Part shown: piece after piece, positions 1 through 8,372 of the stretch | How the letters are laid out: the number at the start of each line of letters is the position of its first letter | How positions within the stretch are numbered: position 1 is the first letter of the stretch | Assembly: GCA_019187225.1 (NCBI GenBank) | Contig: JABAQQ010000053.1 | Span: 1-60,764 of the forward strand | Direction of reading: 5' to 3' | DNA from: Saprospiraceae bacterium | GTDB taxonomy: Bacteria > Bacteroidota > Bacteroidia > Chitinophagales > Saprospiraceae | Length of the DNA stretch: 60,764 bases | Notes under the pieces: model-generated | What the model was told of the DNA's origin: nothing | The model's database searches: none | Seen by the model: the letters and a program-made list of their open reading frames with translations, nothing else | Position numbers and translations under genes: made by a program

Positions 1-61
1 TCATGCCGGTGGTGGCTTTCCATTGCCGTTCATTGCGAATACCAGTATAACCGAATCCCAT
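1..61 (-). CDS. Partial transposase-like N-terminus (runs off left edge)
   Basis: An ATG at 61-59 on the minus strand opens a frame that reads to the window edge without a stop: 20 residues beginning MGFGYTGIRNERQWKATTGM. The short N-terminus followed by a Q-W-x-x-x-T-G segment resembles the start of helix-turn-helix transposase proteins of IS5/IS4-like elements, but 20 residues are too few to assign a family. A TATTTTTG box about 15-20 nt upstream of the start fits a Bacteroidota -7 element. Confidence 0.35.
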   Translation of the reverse strand, partial: MGFGYTGIRNERQWKATTGM

Positions 62-161
62 ACAAGTCTTTTTGAGGCAAAAATACGATTATTGATTATC
101 AGAGATTTAGGTCAAAACAAGTCTAATGAAGGCCGCATGACAAAAACAATTGCCGGTTATG

Positions 162-330
162 CTATCTGAAGCGCTTCCACCGCTTAGCCCTTTTGTCTTG
201 TTGTAAACACCCGTCCGCTCTACGCGGGTGATGCGCGTTGATTGTCCGCATCAGAATTATCAGAATTATAGAATTTACAGAATTCCGGTAATTCAAAAAT
301 TCTGTGAATTCTGATGCTGACGATAAACTG
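162..330. repeat. Trailer-side flank repeat, array 1 copy
   Basis: A block starting near CTGAAGCGCTTCCACCG, running through one copy of the roughly 30-bp TGTAAACACCCGTCCG repeat and ending near TCTGTGAATTCTGATG. It is closely similar to 11142-11302, which occupies the same place beside array 2. The internal part (GATGCGCGTT to the TGTGAATT segment, about 95 bp) also occurs at 10943-11040 and in decayed form at 10120-10195. Confidence 0.75.
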
Positions 331-395
331 CGAAGGCGCAATGCGGATATGGATTAATACTTCGCGCCACCAGGTTTTCAGCATCGGTTCGTGCA

Positions 396-429
396 ACGTT
401 TACTAAACTTTCAAAAGTTTAGTAAACGT
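396..429. repeat. Perfect 15-bp palindrome with 4-nt loop
   Basis: Arms 396-410 (ACGTTTACTAAACTT) and 415-429 are exact reverse complements around the loop TCAA. It lies in a stretch of about 140 bp present next to array 1 but absent at the same position next to array 2. There is no U-tract, so it is either an operator-like site or part of a small inserted element rather than a terminator. Confidence 0.8.
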
Positions 430-510
430 ATTTCCCGCTTTCCGCCCTATAGAAGACCCGGCGGTGCGACATATTATTGTTAACATCGGTGCGCAGCACC
501 CCTTAGAAGC

Positions 511-606
511 GGGATTGAAACGGGCGAAGCCCGGAGGGGCAGCAGCCTTGCAGTAATATTCACTGCCGCAGATGCTGCCCCTCCGGGCTTCGCCCGTTTC
601 AATCCC
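511..606. repeat. 34-bp inverted repeat at the distal (trailer) end of array 1
   Basis: Arms 511-544 and 573-606 are perfectly complementary, separated by 28 nt. The right arm ends inside the terminal CRISPR repeat and includes its first 11 bases (GTTTCAATCCC); the left arm carries the inverse GGGATTGAAAC. An almost identical structure ends array 2. In the minus-strand transcript this hairpin would close the array and pair with the handle of the last repeat, so it may act as a terminator or block processing. Confidence 0.85.
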
Positions 607-3600
607 TATATGAATGGAGAATGGTTGAAAGCTGCACAATCTTACTCGCGTCAAACTCGGAAAAGGTTTCAATCCCTATATGAATGGAGAATGGTTGAAA
701 GAAAATCAAAATTATGAATACAGTAAAACAAGAGATGTTTCAATCCCTATATGAATGGAGAATGGTTGAAAGTGGCACATCGAAGCGGAATGGAAAGAAT
801 CAACCGGTTTCAATCCCTATATGAATGGAGAATGGTTGAAAGACAAAAACTTACCATACGTGGTTACACGAGCGACAGTTTCAATCCCTATATGAATGGA
901 GAATGGTTGAAAGTGAGAAAATATATTTACCCTGCAACCTTCAACCACAGTTTCAATCCCTATATGAATGGAGAATGGTTGAAAGACACGAACACCTGCG
1001 CACAGTAGAGTCATTCGCTGTTTCAATCCCTATATGAATGGAGAATGGTTGAAAGGGAGGAGAAAACTCCTCTGACCTTTTTAAATTAATTTAGTTTCAA
1101 TCCCTATATGAATGGAGAATGGTTGAAAGAGATCCATAAATAACCATCGTACGAGTATTTTAATTGTTTCAATCCCTATATGAATGGAGAATGGTTGAAA
1201 GCAATATCAAAAATAGCAGTATTTTTTAATTCTGGAGTTTCAATCCCTATATGAATGGAGAATGGTTGAAAGTCGTCTCGTCTTTTCTTGGTTGACATAG
1301 CACGAGCGTTTCAATCCCTATATGAATGGAGAATGGTTGAAAGTCATCCAGAATATTTAGCTGATTGTGTTAACTTATCTGTTTCAATCCCTATATGAAT
1401 GGAGAATGGTTGAAAGTTACGTAACAAGAGTTGTTCATAGGTTAGATTTGGTTTCAATCCCTATATGAATGGAGAATGGTTGAAAGCCTAAGGATACTCT
1501 AATAACTCTAAAGGGTGGAGTTGTTTCAATCCCTATATGAATGGAGAATGGTTGAAAGAAATTGAAAGAGCATGGCAACGTGTTTCTTAACCGTTTCAAT
1601 CCCTATATGAATGGAGAATGGTTGAAAGGGATAACTAAGAACAAAATAATTTTGAGATGACACTGTTTCAATCCCTATATGAATGGAGAATGGTTGAAAG
1701 ACATCAGAGATTATCGGTAAAATAAGAAGTGAAGTTGTTTCAATCCCTATATGAATGGAGAATGGTTGAAAGTTTTAAAATTTATTTTATGACAAAAGAA
1801 CAATTTAGTTTCAATCCCTATATGAATGGAGAATGGTTGAAAGGCACCTTGGATCATCAGGATAAGTATTGATTAGATAGTTTCAATCCCTATATGAATG
1901 GAGAATGGTTGAAAGCTGACTTTAATTGCAATGTACATAATAGATTGATGTTTCAATCCCTATATGAATGGAGAATGGTTGAAAGAAATAATAATTTTAC
2001 TGTTGCTGTATAGCCCTCTCTGTTTCAATCCCTATATGAATGGAGAATGGTTGAAAGTGTTTTCTTAACATTTAAATTCAAATGATGAAAAAGTTTCAAT
2101 CCCTATATGAATGGAGAATGGTTGAAAGGGTAACTCAATGGACTAACTATGCTAACTCTCAGTAGTTTCAATCCCTATATGAATGGAGAATGGTTGAAAG
2201 GAATAGACTAAAGCAGATTGGATATTTTTGTATTGGTTTCAATCCCTATATGAATGGAGAATGGTTGAAAGAAAAGAGGAAAGTCCTATGAGGGTTTTAG
2301 AAATACGAGTTTCAATCCCTATATGAATGGAGAATGGTTGAAAGTGCTGTAGTTATTTTAAGGTTCAATATCATACACAATCGTTTCAATCCCTATATGA
2401 ATGGAGAATGGTTGAAAGCAACTCATAATCTTTCTCTAATTTTAAAATCTGATAGTTTCAATCCCTATATGAATGGAGAATGGTTGAAAGTATGCCGCTT
2501 AATCACGGCAATTAATTTGTTAGCGGTTTCAATCCCTATATGAATGGAGAATGGTTGAAAGAAGAATCCAGAAAGCGCTTTCCGAAATTCCCGAAGGTTT
2601 CAATCCCTATATGAATGGAGAATGGTTGAAAGTCAATTCTTTTTTGCTGGTTGTTTATGCTCAAAAAGTTTCAATCCCTATATGAATGGAGAATGGTTGA
2701 AAGTACAAAACAACTAAACCTGCTCAAAAATTTAGTAATGTTTCAATCCCTATATGAATGGAGAATGGTTGAAAGAATCGCAGATTTTTATTGCGTTCTG
2801 GTTGCTCCCATGGTTTCAATCCCTATATGAATGGAGAATGGTTGAAAGGATCGTAACAGGGTGAAAAAGGGGCAAAGTCCGCCGTTTCAATCCCTATATG
2901 AATGGAGAATGGTTGAAAGTTAACAACCCCATTTATGGGGCACTGCGGGTGCCCTTGTTTCAATCCCTATATGAATGGAGAATGGTTGAAAGTGAGTAAA
3001 CTTCTTCCCCTCGAATAGAGGGGTTAGTTTCAATCCCTATATGAATGGAGAATGGTTGAAAGTTACGACATATAATGGGACTACTGAATCCTATTACAGT
3101 TTCAATCCCTATATGAATGGAGAATGGTTGAAAGAAACCCAAATCCATGATAGATTTGAGTTTTGCAGTGTTTCAATCCCTATATGAATGGAGAATGGTT
3201 GAAAGAGCCCGTCCTCCATTGGTACACTCTAAAAAAGATTGTTTCAATCCCTATATGAATGGAGAATGGTTGAAAGTGGGGCTTTTAGTAGAACTGAACA
3301 AAGAATCCAACGGTTTCAATCCCTATATGAATGGAGAATGGTTGAAAGATTCATCAAAGAGTACTTCATTTTTAATGAAAGTAGTTTCAATCCCTATATG
3401 AATGGAGAATGGTTGAAAGGACCATTGATTGAGTTGATATCATAGTTCATCCACAGTTTCAATCCCTATATGAATGGAGAATGGTTGAAAGTTAAAACTA
3501 TTCTAAACATGCAACAATCACAACAGAGTGTTTCAATCCCTATATGAATGGAGAATGGTTGAAAGCTTCTTCGCGAAGCATCGTATCAGTTTATTGAAGC

Positions 3601-4426
3601 GTTTCAATCCCTATATGAATGGAGAATGGTTGAAAGTATCACTCTATTTATCCACACACTTATTAACGGTTGTGTTTCAATCCCTATATGAATGGAGAAT
3701 GGTTGAAAGACAAGCAGTATTTGCCGACCCTATTTTGGCCGCAGGTTTCAATCCCTATATGAATGGAGAATGGTTGAAAGATATGGTTAATATTATAGTA
3801 ATTTGTGACTGTCCGTTTCAATCCCTATATGAATGGAGAATGGTTGAAAGTGTACCAAGAATCGCACCAACCACCTTTTTCACCAAACGTTTCAATCCCT
3901 ATATGAATGGAGAATGGTTGAAAGTTCTTGAAGCAATTTGCGGGCGTGATCACGTATCTGTTTCAATCCCTATATGAATGGAGAATGGTTGAAAGTCCGA
4001 CAGGCAAAAACCCTAAACCTATCGGCTCTCCGTTTCAATCCCTATATGAATGGAGAATGGTTGAAAGCAGCTAGCCAGTCCTCAGAAGATTGCGGATCTT
4101 TATGTTTCAATCCCTATATGAATGGAGAATGGTTGAAAGAGAACAATAAATCTCCAGAACTGACTCTATCAGAGTCGTTTCAATCCCTATATGAATGGAG
4201 AATGGTTGAAAGTAGTAGTGATCTATTCCCAGACAAGAACAAAAAAGGTTTCAATCCCTATATGAATGGAGAATGGTTGAAAGTTGTGAGCTACTGGAAC
4301 ATGAATCGAAAAGGCGATTGTTTCAATCCCTATATGAATGGAGAATGGTTGAAAGCTCCAGGATTACCTAAAGAGATTAAAGAACTTATTGTTTCAATCC
4401 CTATATGAATGGAGAATGGTTGAAAG
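596..4426 (-). CRISPR. CRISPR array 1: 54 repeats, 53 spacers
   Basis: The 36-nt repeat begins GTTTCAATCCCTATATGAAT and ends GGAGAATGGTTGAAAG on the plus strand. Repeat starts run from 596 to 4391 with a mean period near 71.6, giving spacers of about 34-38 nt. All copies I read look identical, including both terminal ones. Read on the minus strand the repeat ends in GGGATTGAAAC, the standard type III form with an ATTGAAAC 5' handle, so I assign minus-strand transcription and a leader on the right, next to cas2. Spacers are visibly AT-rich compared with the surrounding genes. The ORFs that cross the array are artefacts of the repeat. Confidence 0.98.
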
Positions 4427-4450
4427 GCGTACCGTTTATAATACGTTGCG

Positions 4451-4482
4451 CTAAGGTAATCAACCGTTCGCCATATTTCAAA
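4451..4482 (-). promoter_or_regulatory. Candidate array 1 promoter (Bacteroidota type)
   Basis: On the minus strand TTTG (4482-4479) is followed after exactly 20 nt by TACCTTAG (4458-4451), one mismatch from TAnnTTTG. The -33 box overlaps the cas2 stop codon, and the array begins 24 nt past the -7 box. The same TACCTTAG lies 35 nt from array 2 (13963-13956), which supports a shared leader promoter and leftward transcription. Confidence 0.5.
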
Positions 4483-4783
4483 GCATGACCTTCAACTTTT
4501 TTTCTTCGAATAGCGTGCGCATATTGTTATCACCGAATATTTCGATGTCCGGAACGTATTCATTGCGCAGGGGCAGGATGCACACGCTGTCGCCGGGCGA
4601 GAGCGGGCGGCGGGCGAAAAGTTGGCGCAGGCCGAGTTGTAGTTTGACTAAGTCTTTTTTGTCCATGTCCGGCGCGGCGAACACGGACTTTTGCACCCTA
4701 AGGCAGCCGTTTTTTTCGAGCAGTTTTGCGCACCGGTCGCGCAGGCGGTCGTTTTCCAGGTCGTAAGAGATGACGTAGTGCAT
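4478..4783 (-). CDS. cas2: CRISPR-associated endoribonuclease/integrase subunit Cas2 (module A)
   Basis: This 101-residue protein has the normal Cas2 length. It starts MHYVISYDLEND, the first ferredoxin strand with the conserved Asp8, and has the family's RVQKSVF segment before a long helix and a C-terminal LPLRNEYV strand. Cas2 bridges two Cas1 dimers in the spacer integrase. Its start lies 86 nt inside the end of the upstream DUF3761-like gene in another frame, and its stop is only 51 nt from array 1. Its partner cas1 is not adjacent but 2.3 kb upstream on the same strand, with two other genes and repeat clusters between them. Confidence 0.93.
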   Translation of the reverse strand: MHYVISYDLENDRLRDRCAKLLEKNGCLRVQKSVFAAPDMDKKDLVKLQLGLRQLFARRPLSPGDSVCILPLRNEYVPDIEIFGDNNMRTLFEEKKLKVML

Positions 4784-5537
4784 ATCGGATGAGTTTGTCG
4801 TTGGCGCCGGCCCAGCGCAGCACCATGCGCACGATGAAATACAGCGCTACGCCCGTCACCGCCAGCGCCAGGGCGTCGCTCCAGGTGAAGCGGTCGCCGG
4901 CCCCGTCGGGCAGGATGACCACCGGCGGCGTTGTAGTGGGCGCGGCGTAGGGCACCGGCGCCAGGGGGTTGGCCACAGTGGGCAGTTTCTGGATACGGTC
5001 GGCGCGTTTCTGGCTGAGTTCGCTCATTTCCGCTGCGCTGAGCGGGTGCGGATGGCGTTCGTGGCGGTCGGTCATCACGTGCACCGTATCGCCCGCGGGG
5101 GTGCGGTATACCCAGAAGCGCACGCCGCCGTGGCCGCTGCACGCGCCGGTGCTTTTGGTGTCGCTCCAGGTGTCGTCCATACACAGGCAACCGATGCGGA
5201 ACGCGCCTTTCGGCACGCTCACGCGTTTCGTCCTGCCCTCGCGCTGGCGGCGGTTGGTGGGCGTCTCGCTTTCGTGGTCGCTGGTGCGGAAGATATCCTC
5301 CATGCGGGCGCGTTCGTCGTCGGCAAGGTCGGGGTCCTGGGCGGGAGCGGCAGTGGGCAGCAGCAGCAGTAGCAGTTGCAGCAGCAGTAGCAGTAGCAGT
5401 TGCAGTAGCAGTTTGCAGTAGGCAGTGCGTAGTGTGCGGAGGGCAGTTTGCAGTTTGCAGAGGGCAGTGGGCTGCAATTGCGGGAAGTGGGTGGTATGTT
5501 TCATTGGTCGGCAGTTTTCCTGGGGAAGTGTGTGCAA
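4698..5537 (-). CDS. Secreted/membrane protein with DUF3761-like cysteine motif
   Basis: The frame gives up to 279 residues. A leucine-rich stretch at about residues 43-60 ending PTAAPAQ looks like a signal peptide. Residues 116-139 hold GCLCMDDTWS then GACSGHGGV, which resembles the Cys/His motif of DUF3761 proteins. A second hydrophobic helix (about 221-240) is followed by a short basic tail. The start is uncertain: the first 40 residues are encoded by CAGTTTGCAG-type simple sequence and the Leu run by a GCAGTAGCAG microsatellite (about 5359-5460), so Met12 (5504) or a later codon may be used. The 3' end overlaps cas2 by 86 nt. Any role in CRISPR is unproven. Confidence 0.6.
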   Translation of the reverse strand: MHTLPQENCRPMKHTTHFPQLQPTALCKLQTALRTLRTAYCKLLLQLLLLLLLQLLLLLLPTAAPAQDPDLADDERARMEDIFRTSDHESETPTNRRQREGRTKRVSVPKGAFRIGCLCMDDTWSDTKSTGACSGHGGVRFWVYRTPAGDTVHVMTDRHERHPHPLSAAEMSELSQKRADRIQKLPTVANPLAPVPYAAPTTTPPVVILPDGAGDRFTWSDALALAVTGVALYFIVRMVLRWAGANDKLIRYALRHLLRPGKRPPARPVRKTARKKRLP

Positions 5538-5624
5538 AAATGCGGCCAGATTCTCAGATGTTGTCCGGATATGTTATGCCTGTCCTTTCATTTTGTTCCA
5601 ACAAGACACTTCCAAAAGATTCCC

Positions 5625-6075
5625 CTTTTGTCATGTTGTAAACGGCCGTCCTCGCTACGTTGTCATGTTGTAAACACCCGTCCGCGCTACGCGTCCGATC
5701 TACGTTTGCGCTCTACGTTGTCATGTTGTAAACACCCGTCCGCGCTACGTGTGCGCTCTACGTTTGCGATCTACGTTGTCATGTTGTAAACACCCGTTCG
5801 CTCTACGTGTGCGCTCTACGTTGTCATGCTGTAAGCACCCGTCCGATCTACGCGTGCGCTCTACGTTTGCGGGCCGCCCGTGAAGCGTTCCGTAGATCGG
5901 ACGGGTGCTTACAGCATGACAACGTAGAGGGGGCGTAGATCGGACGGGTGCTTACAGCATGACAACGTAGAGCGCAAACTTAGAGCGGACGGGTGCTTAC
6001 AGCATGACAACGTAGCGCGGACGGGTGTTTACAACATGACAACGTAGATCGGACGGGTACTTACAGCATGACAAA
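5625..6075. repeat. Cluster of ~30-bp dispersed repeat in opposed orientations
   Basis: Units of the form GTCATGTTGTAAACACCCG + TCCGNTCTACG occur about five times in direct orientation (5625-5870) and then about five times inverted (5889-6075), so the whole block can fold on itself. There are no unique spacers of constant length, which rules out a CRISPR array. The same unit clusters at 6578-7110, 8256-8370 and 27699-27945 and occurs singly at about 190-225 and 11168-11205. No gene is seen in this gap. Confidence 0.85.
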
Positions 6076-6133
6076 AGTGCTATTGTTTTAGGTAGGCAAG
6101 TGTGAAAGGATCTGGTTGACGACTCATTTCGCT

Positions 6134-6469
6134 TCATTTGCGCCCTTCGAATTGTGGAGGCCAATGTCCACATATCTCTTTATTGAAAAACAACCAGTTG
6201 GGATTGACCTCTTCAATGAGCGCGATCTTCTTATCTCTGGTCATATTTTGGATTTCTTTTTCCCGGGCTATGGCATTCAAAACATATTGATGCCATTCAT
6301 AGTAAACAAGATTGTAACAATAGTAGCTTCCGGTGAAAGTTTTGCGGTTGCCACGGTTGTCGTAATGCTCTTTTAATCGTGCCCGGAGGTCATTGGTCAT
6401 ACCGGTATACAGCACTGTTTTTTTCCAGTTTGTCAGAATGTAGACCCAGAAGTTGTATTCTTTTTTCAT
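6134..6469 (-). CDS. GIY-YIG family endonuclease (YhbQ/UvrC-like single domain)
   Basis: Starting at Met-Lys-Lys-Glu (6469), the product is 111 residues. The N-terminal FWVYILTN and LYTGMTNDLRARLKEH segments are the GIY and YIG parts of the fold, with the Arg of LRARL at the catalytic position. EKEIQ and the late PNW are also typical of this small family. These proteins cleave or nick DNA; many are mobile or repair-linked, and their substrates are mostly unknown. The upstream 22 codons have no family features and were excluded. The gene sits alone between two inverted clusters of the 30-bp repeat, inside the gap that separates cas1 from cas2, which suggests insertion of a repeat-flanked unit. 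Confidence 0.85.
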   Translation of the reverse strand: MKKEYNFWVYILTNWKKTVLYTGMTNDLRARLKEHYDNRGNRKTFTGSYYCYNLVYYEWHQYVLNAIAREKEIQNMTRDKKIALIEEVNPNWLFFNKEICGHWPPQFEGRK

Positions 6470-6577
6470 GTTGGTTTGGTTTGATAAAATGATGTGTTTT
6501 GAAGGTTGAAAGTTATATTCTTTACTGGGAAGCACATCGTTTTAAAGACTTTTTCTTTGCTATTCCTGCATTTTTTT

Positions 6578-7110
6578 GTCATGTTGTAAGCACCCGTCCG
6601 CTCTACGTCGGCGATCTACGTTGTCATGCTGTAAGCACCCGTCCGCTCTAAGTGCGCGTTAACGAGTTATTTCGCACGACGTAGGTCGGACGGGTGCTTA
6701 CAGCATGACAACGTAGAGGGGGCGTAGATCGGACGGGTGCTTACAGCATGACAACGTAGGGGGCGTAGATCGGACGGGTGCTTACAGCATGACAACGTAG
6801 AGGGCCGACGTAGATCGGACGGGTGCTTACAGCATGACAACGTAGAGGGGGCGTAGATCGGACGGGTGCTTACGGCATGACAACGTAGGGGGCGTAGATC
6901 GGACGGGTGCTTACAGCATGACAACGTAGGGGGCGTAGAGCGGACGGGTGCTTACAGCATGACAACGTAGAGGGGGCGTAGATCGGACGGGTGCTTACAG
7001 CATGACAACGTAGAGGGCCGACGTAGATCGGACGGGTGCTTACAGCATGACAACGTAGAGGGGGCGTAGATTGGACGGGTGCTTACAGCACATGACAACG
7101 TAGAGGGGAC
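6578..7110. repeat. Second cluster of the ~30-bp dispersed repeat
   Basis: Two direct copies (6578-6650) are followed by about nine inverted copies (6675-7110) of CATGACAACGTAGA..CGGACGGGTGCTTACAG with a period near 43-50 bp. The cluster ends 11 bp before the cas1 stop codon. The minus-strand reading frame through it (CCKHPSDLR repeats) is a product of the repeat, not a gene. Confidence 0.85.
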
Positions 7111-7120
7111 CGTCCACCGT

Positions 7121-8155
7121 CTACCCCATCTCCTTCACCCGCACTGCCAGTTTTTGCGCGTCGAGGTCAATCTGCACCTTGCGTTTCACCTGGCGGCGGT
7201 CGTAGGGCGTGCTGTTTTCCATAAAAGCGAGCATGGCGTCAATCACAGCGCTTTTGCCCGCGCTGCTGAGCCAGAGGCCGCGTTCTTCGGCGTCGGGTTC
7301 GAAAAAATCAGCGTTGACCTGCCCGCTTTCCACGAGTTGGACGGCCACGCGGTCGGCCCAGGGGCGGTAGGGCTCGATGGCGTCGAACACGAGGGTGGGG
7401 GAGCCGCCGTAGCGGTCGGCGTGCAGGACGCCGAGGTAAGGATCGAGGCCGCTTTTGAGCAGGGAAAGGTGCACGGAGGTATACAACATCCCGTAGAGGT
7501 AATTGAGCAGGGCGTTGAAAGGGTCGTAGGCGGGGCGTTTGCGGCGACCCTCGAAGGATTGCGGATTGGGGATTGCGGATTGGGCGGCGAGCCAGGTGGC
7601 AATTTTTTGAAAATAAATGCGGGAGGCTGTGCCTTCCTGGCCGCGAAAGACATCGGCGGGATCGGCGCCGGGAACAAGTGGGCCGGCAGGAGCGTGCCAA
7701 TCGCGGAAGCCTTGTTCGAGGGCTGCGAAAATGCGGTCGGTGACCCGGATGTCGTCGGTAAAGCCCGGCGGCGCGGCGGGGCGTTCGGCCAGATGCCGCA
7801 GCAGGGCGCGCTGACCTTCGATCTTCCGCGCGATACAATCTGCTACCCAGGCAAAACCTTCTGACGAGCGGCTGAACGCAGCCTGGTTTTTGCGCACGGT
7901 GGCGATGTTGCCCGGCCTGCCGCTGCCGACCTGCGCGAGCGGGTAGTGCGTCTGCGCGTCGAGCAGCAACACGGGAATGTCATTTTCCACGGCCAGGAGA
8001 GCCGCGTCGGTGCTCAGGCCCGTGCCTTTGGTAAGCAATACGGCGCTGACCTGCCGCACCGCGAATAAGCGCTCTTCGCCCGACGACAGCCGGACGCGGA
8101 ATTGCCCGTTGCGGACCGAAAGATAAGCGCCGAAAGAATCGAGATAGAGTTGCAT
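7121..8155 (-). CDS. cas1: CRISPR spacer integrase Cas1 (module A)
   Basis: This 344-residue protein is the metal-dependent integrase that inserts spacers at the leader end with Cas2. The N-terminal beta domain includes LLTKGTGLSTDAALLAVENDIPVLLLD. The helical catalytic domain has Glu174 in RGQEGTASRIYF, His245 in LHADRYG and the acidic pair Asp258/Glu261 in FDAIEPYR. Residues 192-200 (SAIPNPQSF) are encoded by a GGATTGCGGATTGGGGATTG tract identical in style to the simple repeats found between genes here, so the repeat seems to have entered the gene in frame. No RT domain is fused and no cas2 lies beside it. Confidence 0.95.
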   Translation of the reverse strand: MQLYLDSFGAYLSVRNGQFRVRLSSGEERLFAVRQVSAVLLTKGTGLSTDAALLAVENDIPVLLLDAQTHYPLAQVGSGRPGNIATVRKNQAAFSRSSEGFAWVADCIARKIEGQRALLRHLAERPAAPPGFTDDIRVTDRIFAALEQGFRDWHAPAGPLVPGADPADVFRGQEGTASRIYFQKIATWLAAQSAIPNPQSFEGRRKRPAYDPFNALLNYLYGMLYTSVHLSLLKSGLDPYLGVLHADRYGGSPTLVFDAIEPYRPWADRVAVQLVESGQVNADFFEPDAEERGLWLSSAGKSAVIDAMLAFMENSTPYDRRQVKRKVQIDLDAQKLAVRVKEMG

Positions 8156-8255
8156 GGCGGTGGACGGTTTACCCGCCGAAGCCTCAGCGAAGGCGGGTGG
8201 ATATTTAAGAGCCCATACTTTTTACCCCAACAAAAACCTTTCCGCAAACTTTTCT

Positions 8256-8370
8256 TGTTATGTTGTAAGCACCCGTCCGAACTACGCGTGTGCAACAACT
8301 GGTTAACCCGCACGTAGATCGGACGGGTGCTTACAGCATGACAACATAGAGGGCCGACGTAGATCGGACC
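8256..8370. repeat. Small cluster of the ~30-bp dispersed repeat
   Basis: One direct copy (about 8256-8290) faces two inverted, partly degraded copies (about 8312-8370). The cluster fills the gap between cas1 and the DUF3843-like gene, and its end supplies the last codons of the latter (VVDGGW). Confidence 0.7.
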
Positions 8371-8372
8371 GT

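Noticed and set aside
751-4408. Several plus- and minus-strand reading frames across array 1 and likewise array 2 (11454-14140)
   Set aside because: They encode the same short peptide over and over because the 36-nt repeat is a multiple of three; there is no protein character beyond the repeats.
596-4426. Leader at the left of the arrays with plus-strand transcription
   Set aside because: The repeat would then start, not end, with the complement of the type III handle; the AT-rich flank and TACCTTAG motif are on the right, and the left hairpin fits a trailer. Not proven without RNA data.
6667-6924. Minus-strand frame with CCKHPSDLR repeats
   Set aside because: It is a translation of the 30-bp dispersed repeat cluster.
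5625-7110. Repeat clusters as a third CRISPR array
   Set aside because: Intervening sequences are not unique or constant in length; units change orientation and the links themselves repeat.
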